From CAYMWF01 sp964394085 [NCBI: uncultured Gemmatimonadota bacterium] (GTDB taxonomy: Bacteria; GCA-2686955; CAYMWF01): a DNA stretch of 38,222 nt. The notes beneath the pieces are model-generated. The model was given only the letters and a program-made list of their open reading frames with translations, did not search any database and was not told where the DNA came from. Numbering within the stretch: position 1 is the stretch's first letter; each line of letters opens with the position of its first letter. This document shows positions 1-8,807 of the stretch, one piece after another. Position numbers and translations under genes: made by a program. The DNA is taken from the NCBI GenBank assembly GCA_964394085.1, contig CAYMWF010000001.1, forward strand, positions 1 to 38,222. Reading direction: 5' to 3'.

Positions 1-1
1 T

Positions 2-1762
2 TCGGCTCGACTTCCCGCTTACAACCCGGATGGTAAACCGGGCCGGCCGGCCGGCGACGGTCTGGTTTACCCGACCCAGATTCATGCAACATGGCAGCAG
101 GCCGATCCGTCCGGGTCCGTGACGATCACCTGGAAAACCGAATTGAACTACATGTTCCACGCGGTGAAATACGGCACGGAACCGGGAGTTTATCCCTGGA
201 CCGCGTACGGCGTCTACCACTGGTCGCCCAACCAGCTCAGCGGAATCATCCACGATGTGGAACTCACCGGATTGAGCCCGGGAACGACTTACTATTATAA
301 ATGCGGTGACGGCCTCACGATCTGGAGCGATGAATGCTCTTTCACCACAGCGCCTGAAACCGGCGGATTCACTTTCTCCGTTGCCGGAGACGACGGCGTG
401 TCCCCGGGTTCGATAACGGTCGCGACGTACCACTCGGAGGAGGACGTCCTGTTTCACGTTCACACCGGCGACCTGGCCTGCGCCGACGGGTTTCAGCCGA
501 AGTGGGACTGGTGGTTCGACCTGTCGCAGGTCTATATGACCAGGCGCCCGATCCTTCCCTGTATAGGAAATCACGAAGTGGAAGATCTCGACACGGTCCG
601 GGATATTCCCTTCGATTTGACGGCCAGGGGATTTTCCAGCGATCTCGGGTTCGGGCGCACATCTTACCTGGGCAGGTTCGCTCTGCCCGGCAACGAGCAA
701 TGGTATTCCGTCGATTACGGGCCGATCCATTTCGTCATGCTCGACTCGGACGAGGATATCACACCGGGAAGCGAACAATATGACTGGGTCGATTCCGACC
801 TTGCGGCCGCATCCGCCGATCCCGGGATATCCTGGATCATCTGCGTCCTGCACAAACCGCCGTACTGCGCCGGAAAAGAACACGGCAGCAGTCACGGTGT
901 CCGCGACAATCTCTGCCCCCTGTTCGACACGTACGGTGTCGATGTCGTTTTCAGCGGTCATGAACACCTCTATGAAAGAAGCTACCCGATTTTTGATACG
1001 GAAGTATCCACCCTGGAAGAGTACTTCTACGAAGATCCTACAGGTACTATTTATGTCGTCACCGGCGGCGGCGGGCGATGGCTCTACATGAATGGTTACG
1101 AGTACTGGACCGTTTATTCGAGATCCAAGCACCATTACGTTATCGCCGACCTCGTAACTGAGAACGAACTGCGCATTACGTCGGTAACCGCGACGTTTTG
1201 TCCGGCGGAATTCCTTTATTCGGGTTCGAGCGGCAGCGGAGAGATACTCGACGAATTCTGGATTGTAAAGAACACGGAGAATTCTTCCGAGGACGGACCT
1301 CTGTCTGCAGCTGCAACCGACGGGTTTACGCCCGGCGCCGGTTTGAGGCTTCTCGAAGAGCCCGGTATCGCGGAGAAGCTGTCCATTCTCAGGGATCTCC
1401 GCGATAAAGTGCTGTACAGGAGCGGAACCGGAAAAATTCTGGCAAAAGATTACTATGCATACTCAGCAGAACTGCTCGCTGTTCTGGAAGAGGATCCGGA
1501 TCTTGCGGGAAGGATCGAGTCTCTCCTCGATTCGCTGCTTCCCGGCCTGGCGCAGGCGATCGGTTCGGGACAGACTTCCGAAGAAGTTATTAAACCCGGC
1601 ATTTTCCCTGACCCCGCCCTGGTACGGGAAGGGTTTTTATTAATTGAGGAAATTCTGCGAAAAGATATCTCCGCCGGCTTGAGAACGGCGCTTTCAAGGC
1701 TGAAGGATGTCGGTCAAAAACTGGAGGGAAGGTCATTTTCCGGAATAGTCGATGAATTTTGA
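2..1762 (+). CDS. Purple-acid-phosphatase-like secreted metallophosphoesterase, 5' end cut by window
   Basis: The reading frame is open from base 2, so the true start lies upstream; the GTG at 119 is internal because the frame before it already encodes conserved sequence (PTQIHATWQQADP). The first ~120 codons form the fibronectin-like N-terminal domain of purple acid phosphatases (VTITWKT, LSPGTTYYYKCGDG). The calcineurin-like metallophosphoesterase domain follows, with metal-ligand motifs GDLACAD, GNHEVE, LHKPPYC and GHEHLYERSYP. The family hydrolyses phosphomonoesters or diesters with a dinuclear metal centre, usually outside the cytoplasm. About 160 residues after the catalytic domain are helical and contain LRDLRDKVLYRSGTGK and AKDYYAYSAELLAVL. 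These resemble the helical tail of CFI-box-CTERM proteins, but the CFIATAAYG box is missing. The substrate is unknown. The gene converges with the che operon. Confidence 0.85.
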   Translation, partial: SARLPAYNPDGKPGRPAGDGLVYPTQIHATWQQADPSGSVTITWKTELNYMFHAVKYGTEPGVYPWTAYGVYHWSPNQLSGIIHDVELTGLSPGTTYYYKCGDGLTIWSDECSFTTAPETGGFTFSVAGDDGVSPGSITVATYHSEEDVLFHVHTGDLACADGFQPKWDWWFDLSQVYMTRRPILPCIGNHEVEDLDTVRDIPFDLTARGFSSDLGFGRTSYLGRFALPGNEQWYSVDYGPIHFVMLDSDEDITPGSEQYDWVDSDLAAASADPGISWIICVLHKPPYCAGKEHGSSHGVRDNLCPLFDTYGVDVVFSGHEHLYERSYPIFDTEVSTLEEYFYEDPTGTIYVVTGGGGRWLYMNGYEYWTVYSRSKHHYVIADLVTENELRITSVTATFCPAEFLYSGSSGSGEILDEFWIVKNTENSSEDGPLSAAATDGFTPGAGLRLLEEPGIAEKLSILRDLRDKVLYRSGTGKILAKDYYAYSAELLAVLEEDPDLAGRIESLLDSLLPGLAQAIGSGQTSEEVIKPGIFPDPALVREGFLLIEEILRKDISAGLRTALSRLKDVGQKLEGRSFSGIVDEF

Positions 1763-1767
1763 GGTTG

Positions 1768-1800
1768 CAGGATCCCGTCCACGGTGAAGCATGGATCCTG
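1768..1800. terminator. Inverted repeat between convergent genes
   Basis: CAGGATCC and GGATCCTG form an 8-bp perfect inverted repeat around a 17-nt loop. It lies in the 43-bp gap between the phosphatase stop and the cheX stop. No T-run follows on either strand, so it is at best a weak or factor-assisted bidirectional terminator. Confidence 0.35.
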
Positions 1801-1805
1801 TCCAA

Positions 1806-2306
1806 TCAACCGTCAATTTCGTCCCATCCTCTCTGCTCGGCCTGGAATGTTGATGCTTCGGTTTCAACCTGCAGCAGAATCGCAATGGAGCCGAGCTCGG
1901 TTTCAACTACAGTGGTTTCACTCAGTCTGGCCTCGGACAGTTCCCCTTCGATACGGTATACTTCGGGCAGGGACATGATGAAATAATATGGAGTATCCGC
2001 AAGAGCCGCCTTTGCATAACCGGAAATCATATTGACCATTTCACCTGTGCCGTCCAGCACCGTCGAAGTATCAGTACTGCCGGGATCGGTTCCGAGCAGC
2101 GCGGTAACCAGCTTCCGGGCGGTTTCTTCTGCAAGAAAGATTGACACATCGCCCCAGGCTTCTCCATCGAGTTTTATAACACCGCAAATGCTGCCGGTGA
2201 AATCTCCAGGCTTAACCTTCCCCTGCCTGGCATCAACTCCAGCCATGAGCTCGAGCATCTTTATCGTGCCTTCAACGAACGGTTGAATGACTTTATCCGG
2301 TTCCAT
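1806..2306 (-). CDS. cheX: CheX-like chemotaxis phosphatase
   Basis: CheC/CheX-family proteins dephosphorylate CheY-P and so reset the chemosensory signal. The opening (IQPFVEGTIKMLELMAG) matches the usual CheX N-terminal helix. The single active-site helix carries the ExxN signature at E89-N92 inside GTGEMVNMISGYAKAAL. One signature rather than two favours CheX over CheC. At 166 aa it is slightly longer than typical (about 150). The ATG overlaps the cheY stop by one base (TGATG) and follows a strong GGGGGAGGTGAT ribosome site, so it is translationally coupled to cheY. It is the last gene of the operon. The likely substrate is the CheY encoded immediately upstream, the paralogue at 11088, or both (inference). 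Confidence 0.88.
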   Translation of the reverse strand: MEPDKVIQPFVEGTIKMLELMAGVDARQGKVKPGDFTGSICGVIKLDGEAWGDVSIFLAEETARKLVTALLGTDPGSTDTSTVLDGTGEMVNMISGYAKAALADTPYYFIMSLPEVYRIEGELSEARLSETTVVETELGSIAILLQVETEASTFQAEQRGWDEIDG

Positions 2307-2701
2307 CAGAAATCACCTCCCCCGGAGCTTCTGCCGAGACATTCCAGGATACGCACCGTGAGATCCTGCTGGCTGAACGGCTTGGTCAGGTAGTGGCTGG
2401 CGCCTGCCCTGACAGCCTTTATTACGTTTTCAGGATTACTTTCCGTTGTCACCATCATTACCGGAATATGACTGAACCGGCTGTCGCTCTTCATTTTCAC
2501 AAGGGTATCGAACCCGTTCATTTCCGGCATGTTCCAGTCGAGCAGAACGAGAGCGGTTTTTTCGCCGATCCTTTTGAGAGCGGAGATGGCTTCGATACCG
2601 TTCCTTGCTTTTACGGGTTCGAAATCGAGCGTCTTGATCGCGCTCGAGAGTATCTTGAGCATCATACTCGAGTCATCGACGGCAAGGATTTTCTGTTTCA
2701 T
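2306..2701 (-). CDS. cheY: CheY-type single-domain response regulator
   Basis: A 131-aa stand-alone receiver with all phosphorylation residues: acidic pair D9-D10, phosphoacceptor D55 in LLDWNMP, T86 region (VTTES) and K107 in LTKPF. There is no output domain, so it should act by protein-protein contact after phosphorylation by CheA. It lies between cheR and cheX, and its ATG overlaps the cheR stop by 4 nt (ATGA). It closely resembles the receiver at 11088 (DWNMP, VTTES, KAGAS-like stretch), which suggests paralogues. No motility genes are visible, so the target need not be a flagellar switch. Confidence 0.93.
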   Translation of the reverse strand: MKQKILAVDDSSMMLKILSSAIKTLDFEPVKARNGIEAISALKRIGEKTALVLLDWNMPEMNGFDTLVKMKSDSRFSHIPVMMVTTESNPENVIKAVRAGASHYLTKPFSQQDLTVRILECLGRSSGGGDF

Positions 2702-3573
2702 GGATTACTCCCCTGTCGGCACTTGCGGTAGTAGAATGTTCGTTCATGGACGAGCCGTTCAAGGCGCCCCGAGTTGCTGAGCGGTGTTTCCGCAGCGCCG
2801 AAAAAAACATAACCGGGATCGAGCAGCACATTCTCCAACCGGCTCAGAACATCGCGCTTCAGAGTATCCGAGAAATAAATCGTTACATTTCTTATAAATA
2901 CCAGGTGAAAGAGGCCGAGGAGCGCAAAGTCCTGCTGCAGGTTGAATTTCTTGAACGAAACCCTGTTTTTGATCTTCTCGTGAAGTGTGCCGGCACCCTC
3001 ATCCTTACTGAAATATTTTCTTTTCAGGTGATTACTGTCGTCGTTGAATCCCCTCTTCATCGAGATACGATCATATTTCCCGGATCGGGCGATCGTAAGA
3101 GCGGAGCGGGATATATCGGTTCCCAGGATATGGAAGTGGTCGGGAGTGAGGCTCCCTCTCTTCCCGGTTTCACAGAATTCGGAGATCAGCATAGCCAGGG
3201 AATAAGGTTCCTGGCCTGTTGAACAACCGGCCGACCAGATCCGGAAATGCCTGTCCTGATTCTCAGCTGCAAGACACTCGAATTCGGGCAGGATTATATC
3301 CCTGAAAGTGAGCCAGGGAGCACCGTCCCTGAACCATGAAGTTTCGTTCGTTGTTATCGCATCGATTATGTCATCCACAAGCTGCTGATCCGAGCTGCCG
3401 CTCGCCAGTTCATAGAACTCACCGAAAGATCCGCATCCGTTTTCAGCCACGAGTTTAGCGAGCCGGGTTTCGATCAGGTAACGCTTACTCGGATGAATGG
3501 CGATACCGCACCTGTCCTCTATAAATGTTTGAATCAACCCGAATTCGCTTTCGGTCAGCATGGCAAGGGACAT
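2698..3573 (-). CDS. cheR: CheR chemoreceptor glutamate methyltransferase
   Basis: Transfers methyl groups from S-adenosylmethionine to receptor glutamates during adaptation. The N-terminal helical domain (residues 1-80) ends in TTNETSWFRD. The Rossmann methyltransferase domain follows, with SAM-binding SAGCSTGQEPYSLAM (114-128), LGTDIS and RNVTIYF (228-234). Its 291 aa match the minimal CheR form with no C-terminal TPR extension. The upstream ribosome site is only a weak AAAGGG. An 81-bp gap separates it from cheB, the widest gap in the operon, and contains a small GTTAC/GTAAC repeat. The 4-nt overlap with cheY indicates coupling downstream. Confidence 0.93.
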   Translation of the reverse strand: MSLAMLTESEFGLIQTFIEDRCGIAIHPSKRYLIETRLAKLVAENGCGSFGEFYELASGSSDQQLVDDIIDAITTNETSWFRDGAPWLTFRDIILPEFECLAAENQDRHFRIWSAGCSTGQEPYSLAMLISEFCETGKRGSLTPDHFHILGTDISRSALTIARSGKYDRISMKRGFNDDSNHLKRKYFSKDEGAGTLHEKIKNRVSFKKFNLQQDFALLGLFHLVFIRNVTIYFSDTLKRDVLSRLENVLLDPGYVFFGAAETPLSNSGRLERLVHERTFYYRKCRQGSNP

Positions 3574-3654
3574 TCGCTAACCCTTTCCCTGTTACTTTTG
3601 CCGGTAACCCATCCGTGTATCAATCAGCTGTAATCTCATTTCCATTATCTATAG

Positions 3655-4830
3655 TCAGCCTGCCTTCGCATTCCCCGCCCCCTGGATGACCTCGGGTAAT
3701 TCAGGTTTCGAACCGACGAGAGCCGAAATACGTCCGGCCAGTTCATCCAGGGGTACAATTTCATCCGCCGCACCACGTGCCAGAACAGCGGAAGGCATAC
3801 CGGGTACGGTGCATGTATCCGCCTGCTGTATGATGTTGTAACTGCGTTCCCTGGAAAACAAACAAATCCCGTCGGCCCCATCCTCACCCATGCCCGTCAT
3901 GGTTATGGTAACCAGTGAGATGTTTCCAATCCGGGCGAGAGAACGGAGGAGCACATCGAAAGATGGTCGGGCTCCATTTTCCGGGGGTCCGTCTTTCAAC
4001 GACAGTTGAATCCTTCCTTCCCTGCTTTCGACTTTAATATGCCTGCCTCCGGGGGCTAGAATAACCTCTCCCGGAACCGGGGAATGTCCGTCCCGGGCTT
4101 CCACGACCTTCAGAAGGCTGTGGCGGTCAAGCTGGTTCGCAAGGGAATCGGTGAAACCGGTCGGCATATGCTGGACGATTATAACAGGAGCGGCAAGGTT
4201 CGCCGGAAGCCCGGGAATAACGTCCATCAGTGCTTTGGGACCGCCTGTCGAAGCACCTATGACTATGAACTCGACATTTGAAGGCGGCGACGTTTTTCTC
4301 ACATCGGTCTGTATCGCCGTTTTAATTTCAGCGTTCCCATCCTCCGGGGATCCGGCGCAGGATGATGTATCTTCAGTCGGAACACCGCGGCTCTTATCTA
4401 AATAGAGACGTACCAGCCGCGCTAATCCCTGCTCGAGCATCCGTCTGTTTTTATCAGGTGAAGTCCCGGACGGTCTCGGCAGCAGATCGAGAACGCCACG
4501 CTCAAGGGCGAGTATCGCCCGATTGGTTTCATCCGGTTCATTTCGCGAAACGAGGGATACACTGATTCCCGGAAACAACCGGATAATCCTTCGCAACGCC
4601 TCTAAATCGCTGTCCAGGCTCAGCTCCGACGAGAGGAGAACGATATCAGGAGACTTCAACCTTATTTCCCGGATCGCTTCTTCGTGATCACCGGCTTCGC
4701 CGGCGAAAAAAGCTCCGGGCATATGCATCAGCACATCCCGCAGAATGCTCCTGAAGGCCACCGAGCTGTCCACAACGAGAATGCCCGGCTCGCCGGGAGT
4801 ATTGTTATCGTAGAATGGTCGCTTTTTCAT
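3655..4830 (-). CDS. cheB: CheB protein-glutamate methylesterase with degenerate receiver
   Basis: Removes receptor methyl groups and deamidates receptor glutamines. The C-terminal catalytic domain is intact: S194 in GASTGG, H221 in VQHMPTGFT and D317 in MTGMGEDGADG. The N-terminal receiver is decayed. The acidic pair is D21-S22 (VVDSSVAF), and the phosphoacceptor position reads S67 (VLLSSELS) instead of Asp. CheB is normally activated by phosphorylation of that Asp, so this enzyme is probably not under the usual control. I chose the ATG at 4830 (MKKRPFYD), overlapping cheW by 26 nt. The frame stays open to 4974, but that would place 170 nt inside cheW. An in-frame ATG at 4848 is also possible. 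Confidence 0.9.
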   Translation of the reverse strand: MKKRPFYDNNTPGEPGILVVDSSVAFRSILRDVLMHMPGAFFAGEAGDHEEAIREIRLKSPDIVLLSSELSLDSDLEALRRIIRLFPGISVSLVSRNEPDETNRAILALERGVLDLLPRPSGTSPDKNRRMLEQGLARLVRLYLDKSRGVPTEDTSSCAGSPEDGNAEIKTAIQTDVRKTSPPSNVEFIVIGASTGGPKALMDVIPGLPANLAAPVIIVQHMPTGFTDSLANQLDRHSLLKVVEARDGHSPVPGEVILAPGGRHIKVESREGRIQLSLKDGPPENGARPSFDVLLRSLARIGNISLVTITMTGMGEDGADGICLFSRERSYNIIQQADTCTVPGMPSAVLARGAADEIVPLDELAGRISALVGSKPELPEVIQGAGNAKAG

Positions 4831-5305
4831 GAGAGTGTTCGAGAACATGTTCCAGTGACAGGACCAGGACCACATCCTCATCCAGCTGCAGAATTCCTGA
4901 AATGAATTCAGCGTTCCCTGATCCCCGGTCGATCGGACCGGGGCTGCATTTGTTCCGGTCAGCCCTGATGACATCTCCGATGGAATCCACCAGCAACCCT
5001 ATTGTATTGGCGCCGGTTTTTATAACAGAGTCGTCCCGTAGACGTACCTGTTCGAGCTCACAGTCTTTTTTCAGGATAATACAGGTGCTTCCCGGTGCCG
5101 ATCCATCCTGAGAGCGCCCGACCCGGGCGGCTAAATCGATGATAGTCACCAGCTGACCCCTGAGGTTCGTCAAACCACGGATATAATCGAAGGACCTCGG
5201 CACTGCGGTTATATTCATCCCGTGGATGATCTCTCTGACCAGGAGTATATCTATTCCCCACAGATCACCGGCGATTCTGAAAGTGATAAGTTGTTCTGAC
5301 GTCAT
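4805..5305 (-). CDS. cheW: CheW coupling protein
   Basis: A 166-aa stand-alone CheW domain that links chemoreceptors to CheA. It shows the typical beginning (LITFRIAGDLWGIDILLVREI), the NLRGQLVTIIDLAARVG core and LLVDSIGDVIR. The ATG overlaps the cheA stop by 4 nt, so the two are coupled, matching their joint role in the core signalling complex. It is slightly longer than the common ~150 aa, with a charged insert around residues 75-95. Confidence 0.92.
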   Translation of the reverse strand: MTSEQLITFRIAGDLWGIDILLVREIIHGMNITAVPRSFDYIRGLTNLRGQLVTIIDLAARVGRSQDGSAPGSTCIILKKDCELEQVRLRDDSVIKTGANTIGLLVDSIGDVIRADRNKCSPGPIDRGSGNAEFISGILQLDEDVVLVLSLEHVLEHSHEKATILR

Positions 5306-8300
5306 ACGGCCCTCCCGGACCTGACTTCGGATAATGCTTCGAGTGCGGATAAAATACCTGTCCCATCGAGTTTTATTACGGCCGAATCAATTTCACTGTT
5401 TCTACAGATTGAATCTCTATCACGCCCGGCATCGGGTAATAGTGCGATCGGGGGTATGTCGCTCAGACTATCGTCATTCCCGATTCTGTGCAGGAACATG
5501 CTGTCGTGCTCCCCGATCATGGAGGAATCCAGGAGGATTGTGTCGATATCCGCATCCTGAAGTTTCCGCCATGCTTTTTCGATGTCTGCGACGGCTGTAA
5601 CGGCGATACCGGCTCTTTCGAGCTGGATCCGCTGCAGCGTCGATAAGAAACCGGGTTTATCCACGAGGAGGACGCTGAGTCCGCGAAGCGATTCACTGCA
5701 GGTAAGACCGGAGGAGAAGCCGGCCAGTCTCGATATTCCGTCAAGATCGAGAAGGAGGACTACCCTCTTTCCAAAGGAGCAGGTTCCGAAAACTCCGTCA
5801 TGTTTGAACGAGTCGGTATTGAACCCGGAGATGATTCCCCCGGGATCGATGATCCTGCTCACCGGGAAAGCCGCGGCACGGCGCAATCCCCTCGGGAGCA
5901 ATATATGGGTCGGCGCCGCTCCCTTGCCTTCTCCTGAAGCCAAATCGAGGAGATTCCGTATGTCGAGAAGAGGCATGGAGTCGCCGTTTCTGTTGAAACA
6001 ATCGACGTCCCCGATGCGCTCGATCCCATCGTCCGCCAGACGCTCGATCCTCGAAACCTGAAAAAATGGGAGAGCCAGAATTTCTCCGCCACCGGGGTCG
6101 AAAAGGAACAGTTCCTTCGAAATGTCGTTGGTAACAGCTTTTTTGTTAGACTTTTCCCTGGATTGCGCTAAGTCGTTTTTATCGATGCCGGTGGCATGAG
6201 CGATGCCGACCGAATCGAGTATCAGGACGATGTCCCCGTCGCCGAGGATGGAACCCCCGGAGTAATAGGGTAAAGAACGGAGATACCTGCTGAGGGGCTT
6301 GACCACGATCTCCTCGTTATCGAGGATCCGGTCAACGAAAAGGCCGTACCTGTGCCGTCCGCTCTTCAGGACCAGGAGTCGCCGGATCTCCGCGTCTGAA
6401 TTCGCTCCACCCCCGAATGATCGGTCGACTCCGAGGATATCGGCGAGGTCCAGAAGAGGGAGAAGATTGTTCCGGTGTCGAAGCGCCTGCATTTGCCCCA
6501 CTTGCTCCACCTTCTCCGCGGCTTCAGCGGGATCGAGCCTTATTACTTCTTCGACGCTGCCCTGGGGAACAGCGAACCGTTTACCCGCGGAACTGATTAG
6601 CAGCGCCGGCAGGATGGCCAGGGTGAGCGGGAGTTTCAAACTTACGACGGTGCCCCTTCCCGGCGTCGAATCGAGTTCCACGTCTCCGCCGAGCCGTTCG
6701 ATGTTGGTTTTTACTACATCGAGGCCGACGCCACGTCCGGAGACGGATGTGACTTCCTCGACCGTCGAAAATCCCGGCAGCAGCACAAGGTCGAGGATCT
6801 GTTCATCCGACATCCTGTCTATCAAGTCTTCGGTGACGATCCGTTTACTGAGGGCCCGGGAGACGATCCATTCCGGCTCGATCCCCCTGCCGTCGTCCCG
6901 TATCTCGATGACGACAACGCCGCTTTCATTGTATGCGGTTAAAGAAACGGTGCCGGAGCGGGGTTTTGCGGCTTTTTCGCGGATGTCCGGAGGTTCGATG
7001 CCGTGATCCATGGCATTCCGCACAAGGTGGGTCAACGGGTCGGAAAGGCTTTCGAGGATCGCCCTGTCCAGTTCCACGTTCATTCCCTCTGTAACCAGGG
7101 CAACCTCTTTCCCGAGTTTCCGGGATAGATCGCGAACCATCCTGGTGTAACGCCCGAACAGTGATGAGATCGGTTGAAGACGGGTTTTGATGATTTCCTG
7201 CTGCAGGCCTGTCGTTATTGCACTCAACGAGGTTTTGGCTGATGCTAATCCGTCAGTATCATTGCCGGTTTTGCCAATGATGTGGAACAGCCTGTTGCGT
7301 CCGAGAACCAGCTCTCCCGCCATTTCCATGAGGGAATTCAGTATGCTGGTTTTTACACGCACGGTATCCTCAGGCCTCTGCAAAGATGGATTGAACGGTT
7401 TTTTGATCGAACCTGATGGCGCTGCAGGCGGTTCCCAGGATTGAACGTCCCCCGATTTTTTCTTTTCTTCGGCCGGGGTTTTGATTTTTTCTACCGGTTC
7501 TGCCGGCCGGACGGAGTTTTCTTCCCGGGATGCATCCGGTTTTCCGTCGCCGGGCTGAGTTGAAGCCTGCTTGATCGAAGCCGGGCTTTTCGGATTATTA
7601 AGAGGGATTTTTTCGATATAGTCGGGATGAATGTCGAACCCGGCGGGTGCCAGGTCCGGATCGAGTACGGTGGCAACGGCCAAAGTAATTCTGTAATCGT
7701 CATCCGCGCAGGTCTCCAGACCACCTGATTGATCCACGTCCGGTTCGACTGCCAGTACCTCCCCGAGCTCCGAGATTCCGTCGATGAAGCCCGCCAGGCT
7801 CATTTCCCGTTGTTCGATGCTGTCGGCCAGGGGAATCTCCAGGCGGTACAGGTTCATACCGAACCTGGCCAGCTCCTTCCTTTTCGCCAGGTCGACAGAC
7901 TCGAGAACGGATGCGCCCGCGGTTTCTTCGAAGGCATCCCGCCTGTTCGACTCCTCCGGGTTTTCGTTTGAATTACCGGCATCACCGGCTTCGGTATTTT
8001 CCTCAGGGCTGGAAGTCGCTTCTTGTTCAATGCCGGTTGAAAGCTTTTCCTCATGTTCTGCGAAGCTTTTCAGCACCTGCAGCGGTTTGTCGATATCCAC
8101 TGCGTTGCTTGAGCCGGGATCGCCCACCATCCTTTTAAGCAAATCCAACGAGAAGAACAGGTAGCTGGTAAGCTCTGAATTCAAGGAGATTTTCCCATTC
8201 CGGATCCCGGACAGGACATTTTCCATGCTATGGCTCAAGCTGCCGATCCGTTCGAGATCAAAGAAGCCGGATCCCCCTTTTATACTGTGCAAAGCGCGGA

Positions 8301-8436
8301 AAAGCCTGTTCACGATTTCAGGGTCACCGGAATCCCCCTCCGATTCCAGCAGCAGGAAATCGGCTTCGGCCTGGTCGAGGGTTTCTCGCGCTTCGATAAT
8401 GAATTCTTCGAAAAGGGCAGGATCGATTCCGTCCAC
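5302..8436 (-). CDS. cheA: CheA histidine kinase with two CheW-like modules and a C-terminal receiver
   Basis: The central autokinase of the chemosensory array. Domains in order: Hpt/P1 with phospho-His H50 (ALHSIKGGSGFF); a variable, Glu/Ser/Pro-rich linker with a possible response-regulator-binding segment (130-355); P3 dimerisation helices (358-430, LNSLMEMAGELVLGRNRL); P4 ATPase with N box N474-H478, G1 DDGRGI (514), F box LLPGFST and G2 GRGVGLDVV (568); P5 CheW-like (605-750); a second CheW-like module (about 770-905); and a receiver-like domain (918-1035). The receiver keeps D926, D970 and K1022, but Lys927 replaces the second acidic residue and no clear Thr/Ser switch is seen. At 1044 aa it is far longer than classic CheA (~650). 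A 13-nt gap separates it from the STAS-like gene upstream. Confidence 0.95.
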   Translation of the reverse strand: MDGIDPALFEEFIIEARETLDQAEADFLLLESEGDSGDPEIVNRLFRALHSIKGGSGFFDLERIGSLSHSMENVLSGIRNGKISLNSELTSYLFFSLDLLKRMVGDPGSSNAVDIDKPLQVLKSFAEHEEKLSTGIEQEATSSPEENTEAGDAGNSNENPEESNRRDAFEETAGASVLESVDLAKRKELARFGMNLYRLEIPLADSIEQREMSLAGFIDGISELGEVLAVEPDVDQSGGLETCADDDYRITLAVATVLDPDLAPAGFDIHPDYIEKIPLNNPKSPASIKQASTQPGDGKPDASREENSVRPAEPVEKIKTPAEEKKKSGDVQSWEPPAAPSGSIKKPFNPSLQRPEDTVRVKTSILNSLMEMAGELVLGRNRLFHIIGKTGNDTDGLASAKTSLSAITTGLQQEIIKTRLQPISSLFGRYTRMVRDLSRKLGKEVALVTEGMNVELDRAILESLSDPLTHLVRNAMDHGIEPPDIREKAAKPRSGTVSLTAYNESGVVVIEIRDDGRGIEPEWIVSRALSKRIVTEDLIDRMSDEQILDLVLLPGFSTVEEVTSVSGRGVGLDVVKTNIERLGGDVELDSTPGRGTVVSLKLPLTLAILPALLISSAGKRFAVPQGSVEEVIRLDPAEAAEKVEQVGQMQALRHRNNLLPLLDLADILGVDRSFGGGANSDAEIRRLLVLKSGRHRYGLFVDRILDNEEIVVKPLSRYLRSLPYYSGGSILGDGDIVLILDSVGIAHATGIDKNDLAQSREKSNKKAVTNDISKELFLFDPGGGEILALPFFQVSRIERLADDGIERIGDVDCFNRNGDSMPLLDIRNLLDLASGEGKGAAPTHILLPRGLRRAAAFPVSRIIDPGGIISGFNTDSFKHDGVFGTCSFGKRVVLLLDLDGISRLAGFSSGLTCSESLRGLSVLLVDKPGFLSTLQRIQLERAGIAVTAVADIEKAWRKLQDADIDTILLDSSMIGEHDSMFLHRIGNDDSLSDIPPIALLPDAGRDRDSICRNSEIDSAVIKLDGTGILSALEALSEVRSGRAV

Positions 8437-8449
8437 GGGATTTCTCCAC

Positions 8450-8761
8450 TCAGTCTATATTGCTCCGCCACAAATCGCCGAATAAACTCCAGGGGATTTC
8501 CGATTTTGCGGATTCGGGCTCAAGGGTGACACCGGCTTTCAACAGGCTGTTCGAATTAAACAGACCCGCGGCCAGCCTGAATAATACGGTATCCTCAGTG
8601 CTCGAATTGGATACGTCGAGAACCAGCACACCGTCCGGCGCCGCTTCCTTTAAAGATGCCAGCAGAGATTCCGCCACCTCCTGCAACTGCTCCCGCTCGA
8701 TTTCACGGGGCAGTGTGAACCGGGCTTCCCGATCCGCTTTTTTTTGTTCTTCCTTCTTCAA
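8450..8761 (-). CDS. Small STAS-like protein of the chemosensory operon
   Basis: A 103-aa protein with a charged start (MKKEEQKKADREARF) and a core (GVLVLDVSNSSTEDTVLFRLAAGL) that resembles a STAS fold, with a hydrophobic strand followed by a Ser/Thr-rich turn and helix. STAS proteins in chemosensory clusters act as scaffolding or phosphoserine-type switches; a function here is inference. The frame begins at TTG 8761, preceded by GGGGGT. No better ATG exists upstream, but the TTG choice is uncertain. Placement 46 nt after the receptor and 13 nt before cheA makes it part of the operon. The match to STAS is remote. Confidence 0.6.
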   Translation of the reverse strand: MKKEEQKKADREARFTLPREIEREQLQEVAESLLASLKEAAPDGVLVLDVSNSSTEDTVLFRLAAGLFNSNSLLKAGVTLEPESAKSEIPWSLFGDLWRSNID

Positions 8762-8807
8762 AAGTACCCCCGGCCTCTCGATAACGCGGCGCAGTTAGAA
8801 ACAACGG

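Noticed and set aside
4831-4974. Longer start for cheB
   Set aside because: It would overlap cheW by 170 nt and adds Trp/Met-rich residues unlike CheB.
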